A DNA stretch of 64,000 nucleotides from Halocafeteria seosinensis. Its lineage: Eukaryota > Sar > Bigyra > Bicosoecida. The stretch covers positions 32,625 through 96,624 of the forward strand of contig LVLI01000696.1 of NCBI GenBank assembly GCA_001687465.1, written 5' to 3'. Each line of letters begins with the position of its first letter. The first letter of the stretch is position 1. Position numbers and translations under genes: made by a program. Below, piece after piece: positions 41,474 through 52,326 of the stretch. The notes beneath the pieces are model-generated. The model saw nothing but the letters and a program-made list of their open reading frames with translations. It ran no database searches and was not told the origin of the DNA.

Positions 41474-43118
41474 CGTGTAACACTACAGCCAACCACCAGT
41501 TGAGAAATTTATGCTTTATATTCCTAAGCGTGTTGTGTTATGCGGCATACGTGAGTAAATCAAGCAGTGATGGAGTCGAAATACCATTGATGGACCTTCT
41601 GAACACCTTCAATAGAACATAGGGAACAAACAATTGTTGGACTTCACACCATCGATGAATCGACGATGATTCGACGATGAACCGATGCTAGAGTGTAGAC
41701 AGAGGTGCCAAGCTGAGATGCTTTTTAGAAAATTTATAGTGCGTTAGGCATTGTAGCGAAGGGGAGACGAACAACCAGAATACGATGGCGTACCATATGG
41801 TACAAGTTGTACAATTGTAACCAGTTGGAAAGGGGGAGGACAGGATGATCTACAATTAGTGTGTGTGTATGGTTGTTTCGAACCTGCGGGGGGAAGAGTA
41901 GCAAATGTACGATGTTCTTGATCCAAACGAAATGATACAGGCTTTGTTTTCTTACGAGCGGCAGATGCAGCAGTGGCGCTGTTAGATTCTTCCTCTCCCA
42001 GGAATGCCTTCATGCCATCCTCCTCCACTGTACTACAATGGAGAGCAAGTCCCCTCGGAAACCCGGTGGCTCTTCAGCTGCCAAAGGGAAACAGGGAAAT
42101 CGCAGCCGGAGGAAAGTGTGCCAAATGGAAGACGAAGAGGAGCATGAGAGGAAAGACTCTACCGAGGAAACTCCAGTCTCAACTTCCCCGTCTCCTGATG
42201 CCTCTATGAATTGAAATGATTCAGTTTTCTTTCTCTTGCGAGCAGCGCATGCCACAGTGGTGTCGTTAGCTTCTTCTGGTTTCTCCCCCCGGAAGAATTC
42301 ATCCTCGCTCTCACGAGACATGTCGATCGTTTACACTTTTTGCTGTGTACAGTTGTACACTGCTACTAAGGAGACCACATTCAGGAGTGTGTATTCGTAT
42401 TGCTCCTACCGGAAGAGTCCTAGTCTACATGCTACTGGTTACAGAATTAGCAAGCCGTTGATAATGTGTATTTGAATCATGCCGGAAATTTGAGATTAAG
42501 AATTCTACTCTAGAGAGTATTGGCTTACTGTTGTGTGTTAGAAAGGGATTTCGTGTGCGGCCGGTACCCTCAAACTCCAAGGTGGCATTTGTTGTGAGGA
42601 ATGTGCATTGGGAACTGCGCGGCACTACACTGTAGCCCCTTTAATCCCGTAACTCTCCAAGCCTTCTCCAGAAGTTTGAAGTGTGCTTCTTTCCTCGATT
42701 TAAATTCTCTTGCACCTCGACCTCTACTACGGCTACGGTAGCTACCCCCGTGTAAATGTTTCTGGTACTCATACGAAAAGCTTCTTGTTTACTATCATGT
42801 ACTATCATCCGATCAAATCAAATCCAAACAACTACAGAAAGGACACAGGTAAAAGAACCCAAAAAACCGAAGGAAAGGAAGTTACAAGGCACTGAAAGTG
42901 ATACACAGTCACGTCTTCCGTTATCGCTTTGTTCGTCTGTATACACGCACTACTCTACACGTCCCAGTAGAAATAACGAAAGTACCGTTTCCATTCTTAC
43001 CAAGTATAAAAGGTGCGGTAAAAAATCCTTCCCGTAATCGGTCAAGCATCTTCACCTTGTGGTACATGAAACGAAGGCATGTATGATCAACAGTGTGATG
43101 CAACACAAGGCGCAGAAA
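41474..43118. other. Long intergenic region with a diverged direct repeat, no supported gene
   Basis: About 1.6 kb. Apart from the repeat pair at 41930-42010 and 42215-42300 I see no gene. At 41654-41690 short overlapping copies of CGATGA/TCGACGATG-like words form a small tandem array. Two minus-strand ORFs (42028-41744; 42321-42010) overlap the repeat and are noted under it. Confidence 0.4.
41930..42300. repeat. Diverged direct duplication of about 85 bp
   Basis: The segments 41930-42010 and 42215-42300 are similar in the same orientation: both start with GAAATGAT-CAG, pass through TTTTCTT-CGAGC-GC and CAGTGG-G, and end in TTCTTC plus a CCC-rich stretch. On the minus strand both encode a short, similar peptide (SNSATAASAARKKTK against ANDTTVACAARKRKK), each within its own ORF of 94-103 aa. 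They may be a duplicated small exon or non-coding. Coding status is unproven. Confidence 0.45.
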
Positions 43119-44570
43119 TTAGCTCCTGCCTGAATTGCCCAACATTGACATTAAGTTTTGGGGTCCTCCAGCGCTTTGACGATAATTTTGCGGAAAGAAG
43201 GTTCTTAGAACAGTTTGAGCCAACTGCAAATGATAACAACACAGTGCGTTCTGTAGCGTTACGTGATCAATGGGAGACCCTAACTTACTTGCAGCAGCTG
43301 TGGGTCTCTCTGCAGGGATCGTCCATATCTCCTCATCAGCAGCTCAAAGAGCTCAGCCGCATCTCTCTGATGAAAGGAAAGATGACACAATGTCAACATC
43401 AATGCTTCATCGCTTCAGAACGCCGTCCCATACCTCTAACACGAGCAATATAAATTTTAAGAAATTCATTAAAGGTGTTTCTATAAGATCCTGGTCATGC
43501 TCCTCCTCCAGTCTTTCGCAGCATGCTTTGAATATCTGATTAGCGTATCCTAGCTTCCCAAGGGTCAGAACTCTGCATGAAACAGCGTTGTACTGAAATT
43601 GGAACTGAAAGAAACGTTGTCTGGAGAACTGACTTGAGTACCGTCCTAGCCACAAATAAGTCCTTTTCCCCCCTGTACCCCAGCTTGCTGTAATCTATAA
43701 TACACGACCCAAACCTGGGCCAAGAGAGTTTTGTCTTACAAGGACGGTTCCAGCACATTGTTAAAGCGACACGTACTCTTGCGGAGCATCCGCGTACAAA
43801 AAATGGGCTAGTGCCTCGTTCCAATGCTCGCAATTTCGTGCGGTTAAGGCATACCAACGATACAGTAAAGGATCCGTTGACTTCCTTGTGACAGTACCAA
43901 TACTACTCGTGTTTGCATCATTACTCCACCTGTCAACGTCAGTTTGCATGCGCATGTACTCTCTATGCCTACTAGGGATAGCGACTACTCACTCGATAGC
44001 TCGTTTTAGCCATGCTAGTTTCGATGACGAATCAGGAAATTGTTTGTATAGGCGCCTTAGATGATCTGTAGAAACAAAGTATTGCATTGAAGTTACACAA
44101 CCGTGTCGCGCATGCATGTCTACCTACTCTTGCGCACGGAGACCGACGATGCTCCGGGCGTCTTTTCCCACAAGTCGATCATTGCTTGCAGTAGATCCCT
44201 AGCTTCCTCGAGCTGCCATACATAACCTAACATGGAATTTGTTCCAGTCCGCGTTGTAGCCGGAAAGACACTTATCATACCTGGTTCTTCTCTGTCAGAA
44301 GTTGAGCTCCATCTACATACAGCCGAGTAGCTCCCTGGATGTCTTTTTGGTTCTCCCGTCTGTAATTTTTTTCACTCCCATTGAGATGCAGTTGCAAGCC
44401 AGCAAAGACAAGCATTGTAATCGTGCGAATTACCTTCTTGCATAGGTCCTATACATCTGTAAAGCGCTATAAAAGTCCCCTCGATCCAGACTCTCCTGCA
44501 GAGTCTGTTTGATTTTCTCCTCTTTCCCTTTCGGCCTCTGCTGGGCCGACGAGGTCGAATCAGCTGCCAT
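43119..44570 (-). CDS. GET4: GET4 (TRC35), tail-anchored protein targeting factor
   Basis: GET4 with GET5 hands tail-anchored proteins to the GET3 ATPase for ER insertion. I rebuild nine exons: 44570-44434, 44359-44281, 44212-44128, 44065-43993, 43929-43777, 43687-43642, 43604-43434, 43366-43289 and 43223-43119. All are GT-AG and phases agree. The sum is 927 nt, 308 aa (human 327). Motifs in order: IKQTLQESLDRGDFYSALQM; RRENQKDIQGATRLYVDGAQ; ARDLLQAMIDLWEKTPGASS; SSKLAWLKRAIEWSNDANTS; EALAHFLYADAPQ; KLGYRGEKDLFVARTF; ETPLMNFLKFILLVLERDAA; RRYGRSLQRDPQLLQLAQTV; and LMSMLGNSG, matching the alpha-solenoid and C-terminus of GET4. Most exons are too short to show as ORFs. The 37-nt intron 43641-43605 is the smallest and least certain. 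Confidence 0.92.
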
Positions 44571-44773
44571 TTTCTCCCTCTGCTATCCTATACTGGACGA
44601 ATTAACGTGCCTACACCATTCAAACCTCGCCTATTGCCGTGTCATTCCATTCACTAGCACTGTTGTGGATCAGCTTCACAAACCAGGATTGGCCAGGGAC
44701 TGATGCAATCGCAGTAGTGTAGAGAATTGATTGATACGAGGATAGACGCGGGCAAAAGAAATCAAGAGGAGCC
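44571..44773. promoter_or_regulatory. Bidirectional promoter between GET4 and the FSH1-like gene
   Basis: Only 203 bp separate the two divergent start codons, so one compact region must drive both genes. No TATA box is obvious. Confidence 0.5.
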
Positions 44774-45858
44774 ATGTCAGCGGCAGTAGCGTCTCCCTCC
44801 CACCGTACGGGTCGGAAACTGCGAATATTAGCGTTGCACGGGTTTTTGCAAAATGCCACCATGTTCCGGCAAAAGACAGCAGGTACGTGGGATCAATTTG
44901 GGAAGCGCGTCACTGGCTAGTACGGAGCGGTAAACTTGGAACTGGTCGGGTTAGTGCAGCCCTTCGGAAGCACCTGAAAAGTGTGGCGGAATTCGACTAT
45001 ATTGATGGACCGATTAGATTGAACAATACTTCCTGGCAGGACTTGGTGGCAGAGGGAGGTGGAACCTTGGAAGGCAACGGGGAACTCTCAGAAACTGCCA
45101 AGTCGCTAATTTATCGCAGCAGCACTGAAACATCTGCTAACGAGGGAAACGGTGATGAGCAAGTGGATAGTGAACAAGATGTCCCCTTGTATTCCTGGTT
45201 CCATTTCAAGGACAGAGCAGCTCCTGCTATAGGATTCCAGGAAACCACGGAAAAGTATCTCGATGAATACATACGGAAGAATGGTTGGTTTGCTGCTCTG
45301 CATTGTGTTAGAGTATATATCTAATGCTGCTAGTTATGAATAACCCGCGTATTATGCAGGGCCCTACGATGGAATTCTGGCGTTTAGCCAAGGAGCTTGT
45401 TCGGCTGCCGCCTATGCCATGTCTTTGAGTAACGACAAAGAGAGAGCAAAAGAGGTCAATAATGGACCGGTTCGGTTTGTTGTCTTATATAGTGGCTTTC
45501 CTAAAGCGGGGGTGACACCTGAAGGTATGCTCGTGCGCTAAGGTTTTTGTGACGAGAGTGTTGAGTGTGTTTGGAATGTGCAGAGCAAAAAACCCTTCCA
45601 ATTCATTCGATGCACGTTATGGGTGTAAAGGATGAAAACATCCCCAATGCGAGGAGTCTACAGCTTGCAAGAATGTTTCAACCTGCCGATATGGAGCTGC
45701 AAGACGAAAATGAGATCTCCAGCACCGGTCCAGATACTTCTGTATACAAGATTTTGGAAAAGCACGAAGGAGCACATTATGTACCTGGTGACAAACAATC
45801 CCGTAACGCTGTAAAAAGCTTTCTCAGTACTGTTAGAGATAGGCTGGGCACTGAGTGA
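44774..45858 (+). CDS. OVCA2: FSH1/OVCA2-family serine hydrolase
   Basis: An alpha/beta hydrolase of the FSH1 (PF03959) family, thought to act as an esterase on acyl substrates. Four exons (44774-44882, 44960-45283, 45360-45524, 45584-45858) sum to 873 nt, 290 aa. Signatures are RILALHGFLQNATMFRQKTA (the family LHGFLQN), FDYIDGPIRL, PYDGILAFSQGACSAAAYA with the GxSxG-like nucleophile FSQGA, FVVLYSGFP, HVMGVKDENIP with the catalytic Asp, and HEGAHYVP with the catalytic His. The triad is complete. The region between DYIDGP and the nucleophile carries an insert (SSTETSANEGNGDEQ) that lengthens the protein beyond the usual ~230 aa. No signal peptide is seen, so it is probably cytosolic. Confidence 0.92.
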
Positions 45859-46864
45859 CAAACCATTCCAAGTCTTGTTATCAGAGACAGAGGAAATTAG
45901 TCCAGCAATACGTTACTAGCGGCCGCATCTCGAAAGAATTCGCCCCACTTGCAGTAGGAGGCCAAGTGCGGCTGCACTGGACTTTGATGTTCTCCATTCT
46001 CTATTCGTCGGGATTTCCCACGGGTGTAAGTCCTGGCTGACTTGGATATTACGTGCCTACTTCGCTATGCGTGGACTCACGCGGCGGCTGTCAACGTTTG
46101 TGTTCTGGTAAGGGTGTTGCTCCTTCCGGCACGGACTCATACTTAATTACTTGAGCTGATGCGGGGATTCTCCTCATCACGTTCCAGTCATGAGTTCCCA
46201 AATTCGTCATTGATGTGAATCATAGTGAATTACCCGAAGCCCACGCGTTGTGTGCGAGCGATTAGTCGCTGATACGAGCAATGTACACTTTGAGTCTCGG
46301 CGCTTAATCGGTCATACCAACACAGCACAACGCAAATAGCATACAGTAGTAGCTTTCCGATACAGGATTCATACAAGCACGAATAAAGTCAATGTATGGC
46401 ATTTACATTTTTGTTCTAGCAATGGTACACGATAGGGCTTACAAAGGATATACTCCGGTAATACAAGAGCACAACCACTATTAGAAAAAATACAGATTGC
46501 GCTTTTTTAAGCCTTTACCGAGCTGAACAATTCTTGAAAACTTCATAAACGGGAAACGTTCAAACTTCTTTCCACTGGAACTAGGAAGGCTAACTTGTGA
46601 ACGTTTGCCATACGATAACTGGACTCCGAAATGCCAGCTAGTCGACATGTGCGAAGCTACCTAAACAAATACATACGTCAAACTTCCGCCTGGCACACTG
46701 CTGCTTGTCAGGGCTTTCAACGCGTTTTTGACTTGCTTACAGCTCACAGTGTGGTCCACTGTGTGGACTATCGACAAGTTGAAGTTTGAGTGGATACTTT
46801 CCGTCTCAGATTTGGGTTGTTTCGCTTGTATTGTGTTCAAGATAGACATTCATAGGTTTAAGCG
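45859..46864. other. Intergenic region of about 1 kb, no supported gene
   Basis: Between two co-directional genes. I see no ORF with motif support, no tRNA and no long repeat. It is AT-rich near 46350-46560 and should hold the 3' UTR of the hydrolase and the ATG16 promoter. Confidence 0.4.
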
Positions 46865-49483
46865 ATGGAGGGAGATCAGGAGCGTTTGTCTAATGATGAA
46901 GAGGAGGAGGAAGAAGAGAGTGACAAGGGTAACCCGCCATGGACCGAGGAAGTGTTGAACAAGCTTCAAGACAGAAATGCACAAGAAAGAGACCCTTTTC
47001 AGAGCATTGCACAGGCCTATTCGGCGATTACACAACAGAATCAGCAGCTGAAACAGCAAGTACTTCACTTGGAACGACAGCTATCCTTGTTCGAAACGTG
47101 AGTACTTTCGAACCGGACGTGGGAATTCAGTTTGTGAAGACTATATGTGGGAGCCGCAGAATCGAGGACAATTCGGGTGATGACCAATCGGGAGAACAAG
47201 GAACTGGTAATAGGCGCAATAGTTCGTCGGCCACACGACTGCTGTCCTCTTCCTCCCCTGAGGCCATGCAGCGAAAGATTAACGAGCTACAGGATGAGAT
47301 CCGTGCCGTCTATAAACAGGAAGAAGAGAGTAAGAAGCTAAAACACCTATAGTCATGACGGTACTTTTGAACGTGTGGAACTGTCAATATGCAACGCAGC
47401 GTCTCGTGAAAAAGTAAAAGTAACCCAAGAAAAAGACGAACTTCAGCATTCACTTCGAAGCAAAGAATCGGCGTAAGTGTCTACCCGTTCGCCATTGAGG
47501 ATGAGAAACGACTCAGACATGCGTGTTTGTAATTGGCTGCAGGCTCTCTCAATGCAATGCCAAAATAGAGGCTCTTGAGGAAGAGTTAAAGTCGACTCAG
47601 GGAAAGCTGACAGAAACCCGATCCGTTTGTGATACTTTGAAGAATGAGCTCTTAAGCGAGCGGGTACGGTTGCTGCGTGGTCACTCAAAGTATTTACTTA
47701 TTACACCATAAATAGAAGCACTCTACGGCTTTATGTTCTGCAGAAAGCTAGAGAACGAGCAGAAGGTGAAAGTGAGACGCTTAGACAGCGAACCGAAGAA
47801 CTTGAAAACCGGATATTAGATGAAAAACTGAAGAGCGTCGAGCAGTTAAATGGTATGAATGACGCGAATGAACAGTTACGCCAACGAATCCAACGGCTTG
47901 AAAAGGCTCAACAAGGTCGAGTAAGTAGAAAATAGGTGTTACTCTCGTATGTTTTAGCTATAGTTTAAGTAGCAAAGCGCTTGGTATTGGTATATTCAGG
48001 AAGCAAGTAGCTCTGGCACGGGCATCGCCGACTGCATCGTGGAGGAGGATTACGTTGATGTAGGATTTTCAACTACCAGCTCATCCTCTGGGAGTAAACA
48101 GCCATCTAGAATCCACACGGGCATTCCAAATTCGGGTGCGATTCAATTTGTAAGGCATTATGGTCTCGTCAATACCGCTGCGCCGCAAATACGGTACATC
48201 TCATTTCTTCCACCGCGCAGAAAGCTCACAGTAATGATATCAACCGGATAAAGTTCTCATCGACCTCCTCTTTAATCTCAACAGCAGGAAGTGATGGAAA
48301 GGTTAAGCTGTGGGACTTCAACTCCAGTCGACTAAGGGCCACATTTCAGAGTGGGGGGCGGACGGGCGCTGCAATTGGATTGGATTTGAGTACAAAATCC
48401 ATTTCTGCAAGTTTTAGTGATAAAAGCGTTCAAGTGTGGGACGTAAACACTGGAGCCACACAAGTAAGCAATACGTTTTGTCACGAGTTTTTGTGTAACA
48501 TACCGTTAATCATGTTTGAGCTCGAGTACAGCATACTTTGACAGGACACGCGGGAAAAGTATGCAGTATAAAATATCCCGAACACAGCTCTGGGAGGACC
48601 CTTGTCTCGGGTAGCAACGACCGCACGGTGAAGGTCTGGGACCTTCTGGATAACGGAAAGTGTAAGCATTGTGCTTTCAACTCACGTGTGTCCTCACGTA
48701 ATCGCCTTTAACGGAGGTTTTCATTTTTCTGCAGGTGTACGAACTATCTCAACGAAGAGTATAATAAACAGTATAGATGTTTCTAACGATGGAACATTCA
48801 TCGTCACGGGACATCAGGACTGCTCAGTTGCAGTGTGGGAGTTACGAAACGGTGCGAACCTGTGCATTAATACGACACAGCATAGAGCAGCCATAGTGCA
48901 TGTGTCGTTCTTAGCCAGCAGCATGGATCGCCTAGTTTTGACGATGTCGAGAGACAATTCGGTATCAATCTTAGATGCAAACACTCTGAAGCGGCCAGCA
49001 GATTTCCCTGCTGGGAAGAAGGATCCTTCTGTATCACCATCGTTTCGGCATCCCTCGTTTCGTCTCCACCTTAATTGGGCCCAAGCAGCAGCTTCTCCGT
49101 TTGGAGCAGAGGCGACCACAGGAGGAGCTGCGGCAAAGAAATCGATACTTCCAGGTTACGTTGCTGCTGGCAGTACCGATGGTAATGTTTATATCTGGCA
49201 GCCTTCGCTTACACTGGAAGGAGAACCGCAGGGAGAAACTGCGATGTTCGTGCGTCCTAAACATGACGTTGCTGGCATTCTTCCTCAGCGAGGTGACAAA
49301 GCTTTCGATTTTACTGACAAATCAAAAATTCAAGCAGCCAATCGCGCTCATGCTCAGTATATGCAACAGCAAGCCAAAGCAAATATTGAAGTACCACATG
49401 TTCATAGTGTGGATTGGTCCCGGGACGGTACAGCGTTGGCAATGGGGACGTCAACCGGTATCGTTACCGTGTGGAGCAATTAA
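46865..49483 (+). CDS. ATG16: ATG16, autophagy coiled-coil/WD40 protein
   Basis: ATG16 with ATG12-ATG5 forms the E3-like complex that lipidates ATG8 on phagophores. Nine exons (46865-47097, 47160-47329, 47400-47472, 47543-47663, 47744-47920, 48000-48149, 48221-48463, 48532-48661, 48735-49483) sum to 2046 nt, 681 aa. The N-terminal helix PPWTEEVLNKLQDRNAQERD is the likely ATG5-binding segment. A long coiled coil follows (ALSQCNAKIEALEEELKSTQ; LRQRTEELENRILDEKL). The C-terminal half is a WD40 propeller: HSNDINRIKFSSTSSLISTA, HTLTGHAGKVCSIKYPEHSS, SGSNDRTVKVWDLLDNGKCV, GHQDCSVAVWELRNGAN, YVAAGSTDGNVYIWQPS and VDWSRDGTALAMGTSTGIV. The WD40 half makes it the ATG16L1-type, unlike yeast Atg16. The propeller has a ~70-residue insert near the C-terminus. 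No transit or membrane segment is seen. Confidence 0.93.
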
Positions 49484-49549
49484 GCTTGAATAAACATAGT
49501 GACATGTAGAAGTGAGCTGTATCATTAGGAAAGATTCTGTGTCACTTTT

Positions 49550-50185
49550 CTATTGCTTGATAAAATTTCGCGCCAGAGCGTCTCGTGCTGCATTAACTGC
49601 AGATGACATGGTCATCTCGCTGTAGGTTGACTGCGCTTCAGGTACTGCCCCTTTCATAAGCACACGATCATGTACATGTTCGGCGTCGAGTTCCAGTATA
49701 GTTCCACCTTCCACGACTTCATCTATACAGAGTAGTAAGAGTTCCAAATTTTCTAACAAGGTGATTTTATCGAGGTTATGTTTGAGGAGTGAATTAAGAG
49801 CCTCGTAGATTGCGTCCAAGACGCTGACCAAGATCAGCTCATTTTCATCCGTGGAGCCTAAGACGTAAAAGAAAACATCGTCGCCCAATCGATACACGAC
49901 CGTATTCCCTTCCAACAAGCTAACTTCAGCTTCGAATCGCGCCTGTGAGTTCCTTGTCTTTTGATACAGTTTCTTCTCAAAGTTATGCTGCTCCTGGGTG
50001 GTCTGGAACTGCTCCTTGTTAAAGTATTTTGCAGCAATACGACGGCCCTTGGAGTCGGCCACGATGACAGCACGAATCTCTGGAGTCCCTTCAGCCTGCA
50101 TAAAATACAGAAATACGAGACTATTACGTCTATCTGTGTCTACATCTCTCCTGTTGGGAGCCAAGAAAACAGGCACTCTTACCAT
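49550..50185 (-). CDS. COPZ: Coatomer subunit zeta
   Basis: The small longin-fold subunit of the COPI coat (Golgi to ER and intra-Golgi vesicles), partner of gamma-COP. Taken as one ORF it is 211 aa starting MVRVPVFLAP. It fits the family much better if the bases after the ATG are an intron: ATG at 50185-50183, then GTAAGA...TTATGCAG, then GCTGAAGGG at 50095. This gives 182 aa, the normal length, starting M-AEGTPEIRAVIVADSKGR. The core matches zeta: IAAKYFNKEQFQTTQEQHNF, VSLLEGNTVVYRLGDDVFFY and LENLELLLLCIDEVVEGGTI, ending DALARNFIKQ. In this model the first coding exon is only the start codon. The gene is divergent from PEX14. Confidence 0.93.
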   Translation of the reverse strand: MVRVPVFLAPNRRDVDTDRRNSLVFLYFMQAEGTPEIRAVIVADSKGRRIAAKYFNKEQFQTTQEQHNFEKKLYQKTRNSQARFEAEVSLLEGNTVVYRLGDDVFFYVLGSTDENELILVSVLDAIYEALNSLLKHNLDKITLLENLELLLLCIDEVVEGGTILELDAEHVHDRVLMKGAVPEAQSTYSEMTMSSAVNAARDALARNFIKQ

Positions 50186-50452
50186 GATACATAAATCTCT
50201 CTCGTGTATATATACTAACTATGGCTGTGGTATATATATATATATATATATATATGCTGTTACCTTGTTGTATAAAAAGAATCAATCAATACACTCTTGT
50301 ATCCTCTCTGTGTGATAATCGGACAACACAGAGGCTTGGGACTCGGAGGACTTGTTACCATCAACTTGACATCAAGATAGATAGGGTAGTTTTCTGGGTT
50401 ACATACATACATATGTATATATATGCATGTGTTTCTTTGTTTTTATCTTGTT
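50186..50452. promoter_or_regulatory. Bidirectional promoter of COPZ and PEX14 with a (TA)n tract
   Basis: 267 bp between divergent genes. A (TA)n run lies at about 50230-50254 and a second AT-rich stretch (catacatatgtatatatatg) near 50405-50427. The ATG at 50423 is in frame with PEX14 but adds a hydrophobic decapeptide, so I choose 50453. Confidence 0.5.
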
Positions 50453-52270
50453 ATGAGCAGTGCAAGCAGCAATGACCATGGTGGCAACCAGGAGCGACCA
50501 GTCCTCCCTCAGGGTAATGATGACGATAATGACAACAATGCAGCACGTGGAGCGGGTGTACAGCGTTGTGTTGCGTTTTTGAAACACCCCGAGGTGGTTC
50601 ATATCCCCATTCAGGAGAAGACGAAATTCTTACGGCAGCAGGGATTCTCAGATTCCCAAATCTTAGAGGCTCTACAGACAGCGAATTCTCACAAGGATAA
50701 CATAACCACAACAAAGGCCAAACCACAAGATAGTCGTCCGGGAAGTCGAACAATGCCAGAGGAACTCGCTGCAGAAAAGTCGAGCTCAACCTCTTGGTTT
50801 CCTGCTATTGCCGCCGTTGGTGCATCGATTTTTGGGTATCACTATGCGAGTCAACGCGGAAGCGTCAGATCGATAGGAACAGCAGAACGAGCCATTCATT
50901 CAAAGTCACTTTTGGAAGACTTGAAGGAATGGGGGACCTTTTACGTAGACGAGGTCGCGAAAGCTCTCTTGGGCGAGGACATGCCCTCGCACAACCAACA
51001 TCGCGCAACGACTGCAAGTGAGGCTCCACGTACTGAGACGCAGAGCTGCTCTTCGCAAGCGGCGGCCACGCCTAAAAGTGCAGCGTTTTCAAGCACTGAG
51101 GATGCTTCAAGAAGCACCTTCCATTCGAACCATCGACGCCAAGACACAATGGAGCATTTGGAAAGTCGCGATGGCTTGCGGGCACGGCATTCGTTGCAGC
51201 CATACGGGAACATCCCCTCGAAGACAGGCGACAGCTCGTTTTGGATCGAGCAGGATGTGAAAGAATTAAAACGAGACGTTCATGTGTTACGCAGAGACTT
51301 AGAAGATTGCACAAAACTGGTAAAAGAGCTAAAGAGTCGCGAAGATACTGCTGTACCGGTAAACAGAGCACGGTCTCCGCGATCCAGCGCAGAGGTCGTG
51401 TATGAGTATGAGTCGTCGAGCGGCGACGCCCTGGAATCGAGTCAGCAAGCTAATGGAGTCAGCAGTAACGTAGAGAAAAATATCGAATCGTTTTCCCCGG
51501 AAGCTTTGGAAGAAAAAATAAGTCGACTCTCCGCTTTCGCAGCGACTGCTCTGTCACGCTGTGTCGAAGCGAATGCGAATGGCGACTTTGCCCAAAAGAG
51601 TGGTACGCTAATGGTGTTATTTTCGAATTTAGCTAGGGATCCCGAAAATCCTCAGTACCACAAGATCCGCCTCTCGTCTTCATCATCGCTTCGCAACATT
51701 GTCTCCATCAAAAATTACTCCATGCTTTTACGCTCAGCGGGCTTTGTCCCTGCTCCCCTGTCGGAAGAAGAGAAACTTAGTATGGAGTATTTTCAAAACA
51801 AATTTGAGCCAAAGGATGTTGAAGACATTGAGGGGGATGATAACACGACGGAGTGGGAGTGGAGTTGGGCAACTGTTGAAAGCGAGGTTGCCAGGGTGTG
51901 TGAACAAATAGGTACAGATGACGCGCCTAAGTGTCGGCCGCATAACGTGGTCAAGCATTTGACTGAAGGTATTCGGAGAGCCGTGAAGGAAACCAAAGCG
52001 AAACAAAGTAAGCCTAAGCAGCAACCTACCGAGCAATGTGACAATGGAGTCCCGGTCACTCCCAGTCCGAACAAGGGAGGTCCAAAGTTCCCCCTCAGTT
52101 TTGAAGAAGTCATTGATTGTGTGAGATCCGGAAATACCCCATCGGATGTCGAACAGGTTCCAGAGACACTTTCCTCTAGGGCAGAACAATATTCCACGAG
52201 AGAAGAAATATTGGCACGAGCTGAAGACGCCCCTGAGAAGCCCTACAGCAGAGATGAAGAGGATAAGTAG
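50453..52270 (+). CDS. PEX14: PEX14 peroxisomal docking protein fused to a PUB-like domain
   Basis: PEX14 is the docking and pore component of peroxisomal matrix protein import and binds PEX5 and PEX13. An intronless protein of about 605 aa. Residues ~33-80 are the PEX14 N-terminal domain: RCVAFLKHPEVVHIPIQEKT and KFLRQQGFSDSQILEALQTA, matching the AVKFLxxxxVxxxPxxxxxxFLxxKGLTxxEI pattern that binds PEX5 WxxxF motifs. A hydrophobic segment SWFPAIAAVGASIFGYHYA (about 117-135) is the membrane-anchor region, and WIEQDVKELKRDVHVLRRDL (about 265-300) is the coiled coil. Unexpectedly, residues ~355-455 match a PUB domain: KSGTLMVLFSNLARDPENPQ, YHKIRLSSSSSLRNI and MLLRSAGFVP. PUB domains bind the C-terminus of p97/Cdc48. 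The tail is acidic and disordered. Confidence 0.85.
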   Translation: MSSASSNDHGGNQERPVLPQGNDDDNDNNAARGAGVQRCVAFLKHPEVVHIPIQEKTKFLRQQGFSDSQILEALQTANSHKDNITTTKAKPQDSRPGSRTMPEELAAEKSSSTSWFPAIAAVGASIFGYHYASQRGSVRSIGTAERAIHSKSLLEDLKEWGTFYVDEVAKALLGEDMPSHNQHRATTASEAPRTETQSCSSQAAATPKSAAFSSTEDASRSTFHSNHRRQDTMEHLESRDGLRARHSLQPYGNIPSKTGDSSFWIEQDVKELKRDVHVLRRDLEDCTKLVKELKSREDTAVPVNRARSPRSSAEVVYEYESSSGDALESSQQANGVSSNVEKNIESFSPEALEEKISRLSAFAATALSRCVEANANGDFAQKSGTLMVLFSNLARDPENPQYHKIRLSSSSSLRNIVSIKNYSMLLRSAGFVPAPLSEEEKLSMEYFQNKFEPKDVEDIEGDDNTTEWEWSWATVESEVARVCEQIGTDDAPKCRPHNVVKHLTEGIRRAVKETKAKQSKPKQQPTEQCDNGVPVTPSPNKGGPKFPLSFEEVIDCVRSGNTPSDVEQVPETLSSRAEQYSTREEILARAEDAPEKPYSRDEEDK

Positions 52271-52326
52271 GAACAGCGAAAGATGTCATATTGCTTGAAG
52301 ATACAGCCCGCATCGATTCGTACGAG

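Noticed and set aside
42425-43118. Scattered ORFs next to GET4
   Set aside because: All are below 125 aa, with no motifs and inconsistent frames.
46030-46140. Possible tRNA in the 1-kb gap
   Set aside because: No T-loop consensus (GGTTCRANNCC) with a matching acceptor stem could be found on either strand.
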